Shown piece by piece: positions 9,501-16,657 of a stretch of DNA of 64,000 nucleotides (positions within the stretch are counted from its first letter, which is position 1; every line of letters starts with the position of its first letter). The position numbers were made by a program, and so were the translations under genes. The notes beneath the pieces are model-generated. The model was given only the letters and a program-made list of their open reading frames with translations, searched no databases and was not told the DNA's origin. Location: positions 124,001-188,000 of the forward strand of contig NZ_JRQQ01000002.1 of NCBI RefSeq assembly GCF_001625325.1, written 5' to 3'. The DNA is from Croceicoccus estronivorus (lineage in GTDB: Bacteria; Pseudomonadota; Alphaproteobacteria; Sphingomonadales; Sphingomonadaceae).

Positions 9501-11206
9501 ATATTTTCCATGACCCCTTTCCCAGCCTCGTGATCCAGGATGAAGGGCATTTGCTCGATGAGAGCCTTGGTACCTTTTCTGGATTGTTCGAAACGTTGTT
9601 CGAGGCGATCGAGCAGCGCTTCGGCACCGGAATGCTGGCCGACCGCACGGCTCAATGGGCGCCGTCGCAAGGCGATCGCCGTCCGCGCCTGGCCAAGGTG
9701 ATCGCCGCAACGGCAACGATCTCCGATCCCGACCGGCAATTACGCGTGCTCTATCAGCGCGAACCCCTGCGTTTCCCATGCCCCGGGCCGTCGCTTTATG
9801 AATCCTTTTACTCGGCGCCCCGCGAACCAGTGCGGGCGGAGCGACAAGCCTATTCCGAGAGCCTGACCCCATCGAGACGGGCCGAGCTGTCAGCACCGCG
9901 CATGCGTTTGTACGTCTCGATCATGACCAACGGCCGGTCGCACACGATGACGACCTCGTCAGTCGTTTCCGCCTATCATCTCGCGTTCACCCAATTGTGG
10001 CGGGCGCTGGAAGACGGCGCCCCAGACGAGGTGATTGCCGCGCTTTCAGCCGCCCTGCCCCCAGAAGATCCGCTGTCACCGCTCCGCGCCCGTGCCCTTC
10101 AGGAACTGCAACAAGCGCCGGACCTGCTGGCCAGCTTGCTCGACCTTCAGCGCATATCGCTGACCTATGTCACCAATAAAAAGGGCGGCGACCAGATCAT
10201 CGAAACGCTGGCCGCGCAGGTTGATCGCGATCAACGTGCAGCTGCGGTCGGCGATATCCCATTCCTCACGGCGCTGATCTCCGGTGGCGTTACAATTGCT
10301 GAAATTCAGGATGTTATGAGCCAGGCGGAGGGTGCCGCCAATCCCGGAACTCCGTTCGAACCGCTCGAAGGTGTGCTGCGAAATATTGTTGCGACGTCAG
10401 CCATTAGTCACGGTGTCGACGTAGACAAGTTCAACGCCATGTTCTTTGCCGGTCTACCCGCCGATATCGCAGAATATATTCAGGCCTCCAGCCGGGTCGG
10501 CCGCACCCATGTCGGTTTTAGCCTCCTGGTGCCTACGCCGCAGAGCCGTCGCGACCGCTACGTCGTGGAAACGCATGACCAGTTTCATCGGTTTCTCGAA
10601 CGGATGATCCCGCCCCCCGCGGTCCAGCGTTGGGCCGAACGGGCCATTCGCCGAATTATTCCAAGCGTCCTTCAAACCTATCTGTGCGGCGTCGTCGAAC
10701 AGGAGGCTTTCACGCGAGCACCCGATGGCGCCAAAGACCGGGCGCGGACCTTTCGCACGGCCGCTGCGGTCAAGGCTTGGTCGGACAGCCATGCGCAAGG
10801 CGGAGCCGGGGCCATCGCAGCGCTTACGGACTTTGCGCTCGAAGCGGTCGGCCTCGACGGCCGGTCAGCCGCGGCTATCGGCGCCGCCCCGCACGCCGAA
10901 CATTATCGACGGTTCGTTCAAGACCGGGTGCGGATTCTGCTCGATGCATTCACTAGTCGATCTGACGCCGCACTGCTTGCCAATTTCTGGCGATCGCGCG
11001 AATCCCAGGCGGTCCGCAGGCCAATGACTTCGCTTCGTGACGTCGACTCCGGCGGCATCATTCAGGCCGCGCCGCGCGATCCCTGGCGCAATCGCGCAGT
11101 CAATTTCGAGACGGTACGTCAGATCATGCGGATCATCCGCGGGCAGCGGCATGCGGTGCGCTCCGAATTGGATGCCGACCCGCAGCCCGTGGATATGGAG
11201 GACTAG
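6560..11206 (+). CDS. drmA: DrmA-type superfamily 2 helicase
   Basis: A 1548-residue DISARM helicase. Seen: a Walker A motif Thr-Gly-Gly-Gly-Lys-Ser near residue 715, a DEGH-type Walker B box near 993, a cysteine cluster near 855-885 (Cys-x2-Cys, then two further Cys) that may bind zinc, and a motif VI-like Gln-Ala-Ser-Ser-Arg-Val-Gly-Arg near 1308. A charged Ala/Glu/Arg-rich stretch at about 170-260 is probably coiled coil. Known: DrmA with DrmB forms the DNA-engaging core complex of DISARM, which restricts unmethylated incoming phage DNA. ATG at 6560 overlaps the DrmE-like stop, and drmB follows after two bases. All helicase motifs appear intact. Confidence 0.9.
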   Translation: MCDQDGEPISTAHSRLRAADLRAVPPQVDGDLTEAKEAIVDGLLGLTIEHCTGSGTSGALIFGAKPSSQLVSGFLLPRFDQTGDDETSDIHLATLGLDLQLAADAAGEAIVQPTLSIYVRELPSWEEINDPRHEMMPQPQLSRVARQQIEALARQYIDEALAQLPPSDDEEPDERGGDVMAEAENARERADLAEEAAQGGDAEAQGDARAAVAMADRAEQAAAARAATAERRRNARIERSRQRTEIRRAAFDRAFRDLNITLNTNEGQAARPLTADDLLEPENSDVSRAEEASAPEAPSEDDPEHGPPPGAGALGPLRPGVGRLEDRHAAPQPIPQKWRRVPLALEPVRLPLSPSDETGRNNGCAAFATALLAEIDRVLQTWLASEDGQRDAYRPRETVLPSQFADRASWDAYLQGLRQRRPATLDDVRPNLTGVALVADIDPDFVDPTRVNMRIALQNDAAQPATRDLGAFEHSLFQVGLTVSLPAALHRPLRLDRVQPSYRFRDWLEYPAMGLNCGVEQMSGDDTVTLRTTCAPRYHQPRIDPRTIAGVPTAYATLGDPTSAPERLLALPDAYDAWIDEQAAVDVGDHLDALDADHERAAHASDIEAYRRESGYIRSGIELLIEARSAQQTLDAGTSERERVELEARAAPWRAWLLTNEAFAAYGGIRFTDWRLFQLAFILAHVPTLASRMPAYADRFDAFRDELSASLLYFPTGGGKSEAFFGLLVYNLFLDRLRGKERGVTALVRYPLRLLTLQQARRLLRVLVHAELVRLRAGIGSWPFEIGFWVGSGNTPNRAAQGFGGVPTIGMAAYPDDDALLHPPEDNSESAKRARRRSNRYREALEAYDKLRTCPSCGAVTGMRRYPGQHGRIGIVCFNDEDCAWNATNPPQPHRVPLPFILTDDTIYQRAPSVVLGTIDKLALIGQHDRTIAAIAGMLGVARYRDPGNGHLFMPRTAPQLTRAEDGGWERLQPAFANGADIFHDPFPSLVIQDEGHLLDESLGTFSGLFETLFEAIEQRFGTGMLADRTAQWAPSQGDRRPRLAKVIAATATISDPDRQLRVLYQREPLRFPCPGPSLYESFYSAPREPVRAERQAYSESLTPSRRAELSAPRMRLYVSIMTNGRSHTMTTSSVVSAYHLAFTQLWRALEDGAPDEVIAALSAALPPEDPLSPLRARALQELQQAPDLLASLLDLQRISLTYVTNKKGGDQIIETLAAQVDRDQRAAAVGDIPFLTALISGGVTIAEIQDVMSQAEGAANPGTPFEPLEGVLRNIVATSAISHGVDVDKFNAMFFAGLPADIAEYIQASSRVGRTHVGFSLLVPTPQSRRDRYVVETHDQFHRFLERMIPPPAVQRWAERAIRRIIPSVLQTYLCGVVEQEAFTRAPDGAKDRARTFRTAAAVKAWSDSHAQGGAGAIAALTDFALEAVGLDGRSAAAIGAAPHAEHYRRFVQDRVRILLDAFTSRSDAALLANFWRSRESQAVRRPMTSLRDVDSGGIIQAAPRDPWRNRAVNFETVRQIMRIIRGQRHAVRSELDADPQPVDMED

Positions 11207-11208
11207 AT

Positions 11209-13419
11209 ATGAGCGACAGCCAAGCGCAGGCCGCAGGCGGCCGCAATGTCCAGCGCCCCCGCCCCCCAAGCATGAACCGGTCGCAGCCGCAGCTTGCAAC
11301 GGCCTATGCGCCAGGTGCCATGTTCACCTGGGAGGGCGGCAAGGGTGCCTGTATCGCAGCACCGATCGAGGGTGCGGCGATCGACTTCTCGGGGCGTTCG
11401 ACCCGCCGCGATCAAATCTTCGAAAGCATGACCGAATACTGCCAGAGCTGGCTTGCCCGCGGCATGGCCATTGCCAACAATCGACCAGCGCCGGTCTATG
11501 AAGTCCAATTGCTTGACAGCTGCTTCTTCAATCAGACACGGCGCGGCCTGAGCGGCGTCGAGCTCGCCAGCGACCAATTCGAATTCCTGCGCCCCGAACG
11601 TATGGGCTATATCCCCGGCCCGCTGGTCTATCGCTGCGACCAGTGCGAAATTGTCCGCGAATATCTTTCGCCCGCTCACCAACTGTTCGACCCACTGCCA
11701 ACCGCCTGTCGCGCGCATAATGGCGAGCGCGAATGCAAATGGCGTCAGCTCGACGTCGTCTATGTCCACTGGTCTGGTGCGCTCGAGGGGCTGTCCCCGT
11801 ATCGCAACACGCTCGACGCGCAAGGCGAACTACGAAAGATCCCGCGCTGCCAATGCGGCGCTGCAGACTTCCGGTTGATCAAGCAGGGCAACCAGTTCAG
11901 CCGATGGTGCTTTCGCTGCACCGGCTGTGCCGCCGAACGCGAAGTCTATCAAACCGACCCATTGAGTCTTGCCTGGCTCAAGCCACGAATGGATGAAGGT
12001 GTTTCGCACGAATGGAGCGAGATCAACATGATCCCGATCTCCTATCGCGCGTCCCCCGTTTTTTACGTCCAGACCGCCAGATTCATCGTCTACGACGCCG
12101 ACCCCGACATCGTCACGATCATGGGGCCGACGAGGCTCACCGATTTGACCGATCGCGTCGCCGGCCTGCACGGCTTCGGGGGAAGCGATCCCAGTCCGGA
12201 GCGCATTCGCGCGCAGCTCGAAAACCGGGGCCGCGCGGGAATGTTCGGCATTTATGAGAGCATCCTTCGCCAGGCGGATGCGGCGCGCGCCAACGGGCAG
12301 GATGCCAGCAGTTATGACGATATGGCGCGGGACATGCTGCAGGCATGGTACAACGATGGGGATGTGGATCGCGAGACACAGGCGAGCTCACGCCTGCAGC
12401 AGCAGATCATCGATCGCGCGGGCTATGCGCGTCGCTATGATCCGATCCGCAGCACTGTCGAGCACGACGCGTTACGCAGGCGCAAGCTGACAGCTGACCA
12501 ATCGGCCGATCTTCGGACCGCACAGGCCGATCTCTGCGCCGAGTTCGGCGACCCCGAAAATGAAACCGTATACAGCGCGCGCGTCGACGAGGCACTGGCG
12601 CGCTCCGGAATCGCGGAGGCGCGGCTCATTCGCGACCTCGATATGGTGGAGTTCTCGTTCGGATTTACGCGGGTTTCCGCGACGCCCGTGACGGTACAGA
12701 AAAACCGGCCGATGCCGGTCCGACTGGTCGGCTTTCCGCAGCTCCCCAATGACAAGCGCCCGATTTATGTCATCGAACAGCAGAACGAAGCGCTTTATAT
12801 TCGGCTCGACAGCGTCGCGGTCGCCGAGTTCTTGCGCCGCAATGGAGTAATGGCGACGCCCCCGCCCGCACCACGAACAATCGGCGGCGAGTTGATCGAG
12901 AGCTATGTCGATTTTGGCATGTTTCTTCCCGATTTTGCGGTTCGCGATGAAGCCGCGCAGAGCCGCAGCCGCGATATTGCCTCAACTGTCTATTTGTTGC
13001 TGCACAGCTTCTCGCATCACGTGATGCACGGCATCGCGCGGTTTTCAGGTCTGGACCTTGGCTCGATGAGCGAGGCGATTTTCCCGGCAGACCTCGCCTT
13101 TCTCGTCCATCGCCGTGGAATGACCGAAGATCTCGGGAATCTCTCTTCGATGTGGCGCGACCACAATGCCGCCTTCCTGGACTACCTCGTATCTCGCCGT
13201 GAGCTACGCTGCGGTTCGGGTACGCTGTGCGATCATCGTGGTGGCGCTTGCCCGGCCTGCATTATGATCCCCGAAACATCCTGCATTGCTGGCAACCATC
13301 TCCTCTCCCGTGCCGCATTGGTTGGAGGACGCGCTCCGCCTTGGGATGCCGACCAGACACCGCTCGCTGGCTATTTTGAAGTCGTCCGCGATCTCGCCGC
13401 CGCGTCGGAAGGTGGCTGA
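11209..13419 (+). CDS. drmB: DrmB, DUF1998-domain DISARM protein
   Basis: A 736-residue partner of the DrmA helicase. Seen: two N-terminal cysteine clusters (about residues 143-177 and 208-245) that look like zinc ribbons, and a C-terminal DUF1998 module starting near residue 590 with a Ser-Phe-Ser-His-His segment and a run of Cys residues (about 668-692) of the pattern Cys-x4-6-Cys-x5-Cys-x2-Cys. Known: DrmB pairs with DrmA in all DISARM classes. It starts two bases after the drmA stop and has no other gene behind it on the same strand; in particular no phospholipase-D drmC gene follows. Its last 49 bp overlap the tail of the opposing methyltransferase gene. Confidence 0.9.
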   Translation: MSDSQAQAAGGRNVQRPRPPSMNRSQPQLATAYAPGAMFTWEGGKGACIAAPIEGAAIDFSGRSTRRDQIFESMTEYCQSWLARGMAIANNRPAPVYEVQLLDSCFFNQTRRGLSGVELASDQFEFLRPERMGYIPGPLVYRCDQCEIVREYLSPAHQLFDPLPTACRAHNGERECKWRQLDVVYVHWSGALEGLSPYRNTLDAQGELRKIPRCQCGAADFRLIKQGNQFSRWCFRCTGCAAEREVYQTDPLSLAWLKPRMDEGVSHEWSEINMIPISYRASPVFYVQTARFIVYDADPDIVTIMGPTRLTDLTDRVAGLHGFGGSDPSPERIRAQLENRGRAGMFGIYESILRQADAARANGQDASSYDDMARDMLQAWYNDGDVDRETQASSRLQQQIIDRAGYARRYDPIRSTVEHDALRRRKLTADQSADLRTAQADLCAEFGDPENETVYSARVDEALARSGIAEARLIRDLDMVEFSFGFTRVSATPVTVQKNRPMPVRLVGFPQLPNDKRPIYVIEQQNEALYIRLDSVAVAEFLRRNGVMATPPPAPRTIGGELIESYVDFGMFLPDFAVRDEAAQSRSRDIASTVYLLLHSFSHHVMHGIARFSGLDLGSMSEAIFPADLAFLVHRRGMTEDLGNLSSMWRDHNAAFLDYLVSRRELRCGSGTLCDHRGGACPACIMIPETSCIAGNHLLSRAALVGGRAPPWDADQTPLAGYFEVVRDLAAASEGG

Positions 13420-15155
13420 ATTTTTCTGCTGCTTTTTGCGTCGTCGGGCTGCGCGGGCTTGGGCACTAGAATGCCGTCGATCGGCGACAACAGGTTCGGC
13501 AGCAAATTCTCAACCGCGCGGGGATCGCTCGGAAGCGCGTCGGCGGGAGGGAGTGCCAAACGCGCGAGCAGGCGTGCCGAAACGCTGAAACTTCCGGACA
13601 CGGCCGAAAAGCGACGGTTCATGGTCACCGAGTTGAGCAAAGCGGCCAATATCTCTGGCTCTACAGCGACTTCCCCGGCGATCGGCTCAATCACGATAAC
13701 GTGATTTTCGGCGACATACCCCCGCTTCGCGTGCTTCTCTGCGAACGCCTGTGTGATCGCTGTAGCGTTAAGCCTGCGCTGCTGATCCCGATTACTAGTG
13801 CGCTGCACCAGCACGGATCGGCCAAAGCTCGCATAGGGCACTTTCATCGGATCGACAGGTGCGTACCATGCCGCCGCAGACGTTCGTCTGCCGCCTTGGA
13901 AGGCGAACGTCCCGTCGGGTCGAACGTCAGAAGCCCAGAGCACGGGCAAGCGACCAGACGCGGCAGCGGCGTAGAGACGCTCGCCCTCGCGCGTTGGGAC
14001 TATTTTGCCGACCCGCATCCGGTAGCCATAATCGGCAATGGTCGCCGCGGGCGCCGACCCGACGAGCTGATGGTGGCCTCCGCTGGATTCTGAAATCGGA
14101 ACGGGCAACGACCAAGGCTCACCGCCGGCCGGCGTGTCAGCCGTTCCCAGCACGGTGCGGATACCCGACGCGTCGATCACCCCCAATGTATAGGGCCTGG
14201 GTTCGGCAAGCCGGTTGGGACGATGTCGGCGCAACACCAGCAAGCAAACATCCTGGGTCGCGTCGAGGAACAGATCCTCACGCTGCTGATGAAGGTCGAG
14301 GCGGACGACGTCGGCGCGGTCCAATATCTCCTCGCGCAAGCCAGCAAAATATGTACCCGCGACGAAACTTGTTGGAAGCACAAACACAAGCCCGCCGCCG
14401 GGACGTAACCAGTCGAGCGCGCGGATCACGAACAGTGAGTAAAGGTTGGTATGACCGCCAAGATCGGCGCGTCCCGCCAATGCCTTGGCTTCGTCGGCAC
14501 CTTTGCGCCAGACCTTGCTATAGGGCGGATTCCCAATCGCGATATCAAAGGTCGGAAGGAGTTCGGCGGTCAAGGCGTTGGCGCAGAGGACCAGCTCGCT
14601 CGTATCGACATCGATATTCCATTCCCGCGAAATCATTCGGCGAACCAAGGCGGCCGAGATGCGGGCCAAGCCCGCATCGATCTCAATGCCCTTGAGCTGG
14701 TCGAGCACCTCGGCACAAGCATGCGCGGGCGCTTGTCCCTGACGAATCCGGCGCTCGATCAAGAGCCTCGCCGTGGGAACGAGAAAGGACCCTCCTCCGC
14801 ACGCGGGATCGAGTATTCTAAGTTGCTGAGCGGGATCTGCCAGTTCGCCGATCGCTGCCAAAGCGGCGGCGGCCAGCGCAGGAGGCGTAAAATAAGCCGA
14901 AAGCGCCTTGCGAACGTCTTCCCCGATGAGTCGCGTATAAGCGCTTGAGATCGCATAGTCCTGCACATCCGGCTCGAGCGGATCGATAAGCTTCCGCGCC
15001 GACAAGATGATTTCGGAATCGTCTCGATTGTCGATCAGTGACAGGCAGAAGTCCGCCGGATCGAACTGCTCGAGAATTGGCTTGCGGTGTTCGCGGACGA
15101 AAGCGAGCAATTGCCTGAAGCTGGCGTCGCCGGAAGGTGATGAAACGGAGGCCAT
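13371..15155 (-). CDS. N6-adenine-type DNA methyltransferase of the DISARM-like locus
   Basis: A 594-residue amino-methyltransferase. Seen: SAM-binding motif I Asp-Pro-Ala-Cys-Gly-Gly-Gly at 116-122 and catalytic motif IV Asn-Pro-Pro-Tyr at 209-212, the order typical of N6-adenine enzymes of the type I/IIG-like group, followed by a C-terminal half that probably holds target recognition. Known: DISARM needs a self-marking methylase, adenine-type (DrmMI) in class 1 and cytosine-type (DrmMII) in class 2. This enzyme is adenine-type but much shorter than the usual DrmMI as I remember it. Its ATG overlaps the Fic gene stop (TGATG), so it is the third gene of a leftward operon that converges on drmB. 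Confidence 0.87.
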   Translation of the reverse strand: MASVSSPSGDASFRQLLAFVREHRKPILEQFDPADFCLSLIDNRDDSEIILSARKLIDPLEPDVQDYAISSAYTRLIGEDVRKALSAYFTPPALAAAALAAIGELADPAQQLRILDPACGGGSFLVPTARLLIERRIRQGQAPAHACAEVLDQLKGIEIDAGLARISAALVRRMISREWNIDVDTSELVLCANALTAELLPTFDIAIGNPPYSKVWRKGADEAKALAGRADLGGHTNLYSLFVIRALDWLRPGGGLVFVLPTSFVAGTYFAGLREEILDRADVVRLDLHQQREDLFLDATQDVCLLVLRRHRPNRLAEPRPYTLGVIDASGIRTVLGTADTPAGGEPWSLPVPISESSGGHHQLVGSAPAATIADYGYRMRVGKIVPTREGERLYAAAASGRLPVLWASDVRPDGTFAFQGGRRTSAAAWYAPVDPMKVPYASFGRSVLVQRTSNRDQQRRLNATAITQAFAEKHAKRGYVAENHVIVIEPIAGEVAVEPEILAALLNSVTMNRRFSAVSGSFSVSARLLARLALPPADALPSDPRAVENLLPNLLSPIDGILVPKPAQPDDAKSSRKIQPPSDAAARSRTTSK

Positions 15156-15742
15156 CAGCTTCTTGCAAAGTCCAGCAGCGATACGAAGTCGTGCTTATCG
15201 GCGGCGCGCAATCCGCCGATATATTCGGCGCGAAGTGTTCCGATATCGCGCAGCGTTCCGCCGCCCCAGCTGAAGGGTTCGCCACCGAGTTGGGCGATAA
15301 GGAGATCGGCCAGCAGTCTGGCGTGGCGGCCGTTTCCGTTTGGGAATGGATGGATTGCAACAAGTCCGTGATGGAGCCGGACCGCTATCTCGTCGGGCGA
15401 GAAGGATTTGTGTTCGATCCAATATCGCGCATCCCGCAGCAGCCCGCCGAGCTGAATATGAATTTGCTGCGGTTCGACACCGATATTTTTTCCCGTCTTC
15501 CGGGTCAAACCTGCCCAAGACCAGACATCCCCGAACATTCGCTTGTGCAGTTCGAAAACGAAACCCTCGGTAAGGATATCAGCGTTGCGCCGGCGATCGA
15601 TCCAGGCGACCGCGTCATCAATATTCGCCTGCTCCGCCTCGTTGAGGTCGGCGCGGGTGGTGATCCATGTTTGCTGCAACCCTTCGCGCTCTTCGGCGTC
15701 GAGGGGCGTCGCATCATCCGGCTGCGCAAAGACGTCGCTCAC
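15155..15742 (-). CDS. Mobile mystery protein B (Fic domain)
   Basis: A 195-residue Fic/DOC protein matching the mobile mystery protein B type. Residues 131-142 carry a complete Fic motif, His-Pro-Phe-Pro-Asn-Gly-Asn-Gly-Arg-x2-Arg, with the catalytic His and anion-binding Gly-Asn-Gly intact, so AMP-transfer or a related transfer activity is plausible. I see no clear N-terminal or C-terminal Ser/Thr-x3-Glu inhibitory helix. Known: this family is nearly always paired with mobile mystery protein A and found on mobile DNA; its target is not known. It overlaps the A gene by 4 bp upstream and the methyltransferase by 1 bp downstream, so all three should be made together. Confidence 0.85.
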   Translation of the reverse strand: MSDVFAQPDDATPLDAEEREGLQQTWITTRADLNEAEQANIDDAVAWIDRRRNADILTEGFVFELHKRMFGDVWSWAGLTRKTGKNIGVEPQQIHIQLGGLLRDARYWIEHKSFSPDEIAVRLHHGLVAIHPFPNGNGRHARLLADLLIAQLGGEPFSWGGGTLRDIGTLRAEYIGGLRAADKHDFVSLLDFARS

Positions 15743-16197
15743 GTGGACTCCCAGAGATCACGATCGCGCAACGCTGTCTCAATGTAGGTTTGAATCCGTT
15801 TCTCCAGATCGCGATCAACCTGCTGATCTTCGAGTGCCATGGAATGCGAGACGCGGCCGAGTGCTCGAAGGGCGATTTCACGCGCCCTGTGATCCACCAT
15901 ATCGGCCAAGCTTGTTTTGGGCACGAGCGCATAGACCAGTACGCAGTCCATCGCTTCGGCGGCCCGCCGTAGAGTGCTGAGCTGGATTGTCCCATTCGCT
16001 TCCGAACGTTCAAGACTGACGACGCCTTGGGCCGTCATGCCAATCCTTTTGCCTAACTGCGCGCCAGTCATGCCGATTGCGTCGCGAATGGCACGAACCC
16101 AGCCTTTGGGGGGCATGGCGAAGCAGTCGATCGGCTTGATCGACGCCAATTTGCTGTCGAGCCGGTCTCGGGCTCGGGTTCGGATCGCGGGCTTCAT
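15739..16197 (-). CDS. Mobile mystery protein A (HTH regulator)
   Basis: A 152-residue helix-turn-helix protein of the mobile mystery protein A type. The XRE-like HTH spans about residues 30-85 (Gly-Met-Thr-Gly-Ala-Gln-Leu-Gly-Lys-Arg followed by a recognition helix). The C-terminal part is helical and charged. ATG at 16197 has a GAGG ribosome binding site just upstream. It heads the leftward A-B-methyltransferase operon, and the promoter in front contains several copies of an ATAAAGC/GCTTTAT half-site that would suit autoregulation. Inference: transcriptional repressor that sets the dose of the Fic protein and the methylase, like a controller protein in restriction-modification systems. Confidence 0.83.
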   Translation of the reverse strand: MKPAIRTRARDRLDSKLASIKPIDCFAMPPKGWVRAIRDAIGMTGAQLGKRIGMTAQGVVSLERSEANGTIQLSTLRRAAEAMDCVLVYALVPKTSLADMVDHRAREIALRALGRVSHSMALEDQQVDRDLEKRIQTYIETALRDRDLWEST

Positions 16198-16239
16198 AAA
16201 TCCTCAACTTTATCATATCTCGCCATGAATCAATACACA

Positions 16240-16300
16240 GCTTTATAGCGCTGCACAATTGATAAAGCCATAGCTTTATATCGAGTCCATAAATTAAAGC
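16240..16300. promoter_or_regulatory. Candidate operator array upstream of mobile mystery protein A
   Basis: An AT-rich segment with a perfect inverted repeat, ATAAAGC at 16262-16268 and GCTTTAT at 16273-16279, spaced by four bases. A further GCTTTAT lies at 16240-16246, 33 bp from the second arm (about three helical turns), and a TTAAAGC variant at 16294-16300. These are the likely binding sites for the HTH protein encoded just downstream on the minus strand. Confidence 0.55.
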
Positions 16301-16657
16301 TACATATTTGGCATTGCGTTGAAGGGAGATTGCGCCCCACCGACGTACGAAATTGTAAAGCCACCATAGCAAATGCGGCGACGCACTCGATCCTCGATGG
16401 CGATCATGCCACCGGTACAGGCCCGCTCGAGACATGCTCAAGCGCGTAGGCCCACAAGTCGCAGGCAATGCGCCCATCAGGATGGACGGCGAAACGCCAC
16501 TGGCCGCCGGCGTCCGAATTATGCCGCTGATCGCAGCGGGAGTGCTGCCGATCCAGGGACCGCCCTGGACGCTTCAACAAGCATGGCCTTAGCGAAGGGC
16601 AGCTATCCGCGCACTTCGCCCTAAAACCTGCCGTTCCGGAATGTCCGCCATTCCCAT
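16301..16657. other. Junction between defence island and conjugative element, no gene called
   Basis: About 360 bp between the operator region and the relaxase stop codon. An open frame of 97 residues on the minus strand (16404-16697) overlaps the end of the relaxase gene and has no convincing composition or ribosome binding site. It may be the decayed remains of a gene. The base use changes here from the AT-rich operator to GC-rich element DNA. I see no integrase or clear direct repeat. Confidence 0.45.

Noticed and set aside
3756-13419. Calling the locus canonical class 1 or class 2 DISARM
   Set aside because: No SNF2-type DrmD, no phospholipase-D DrmC and no cytosine methylase gene are present, so neither class fits.
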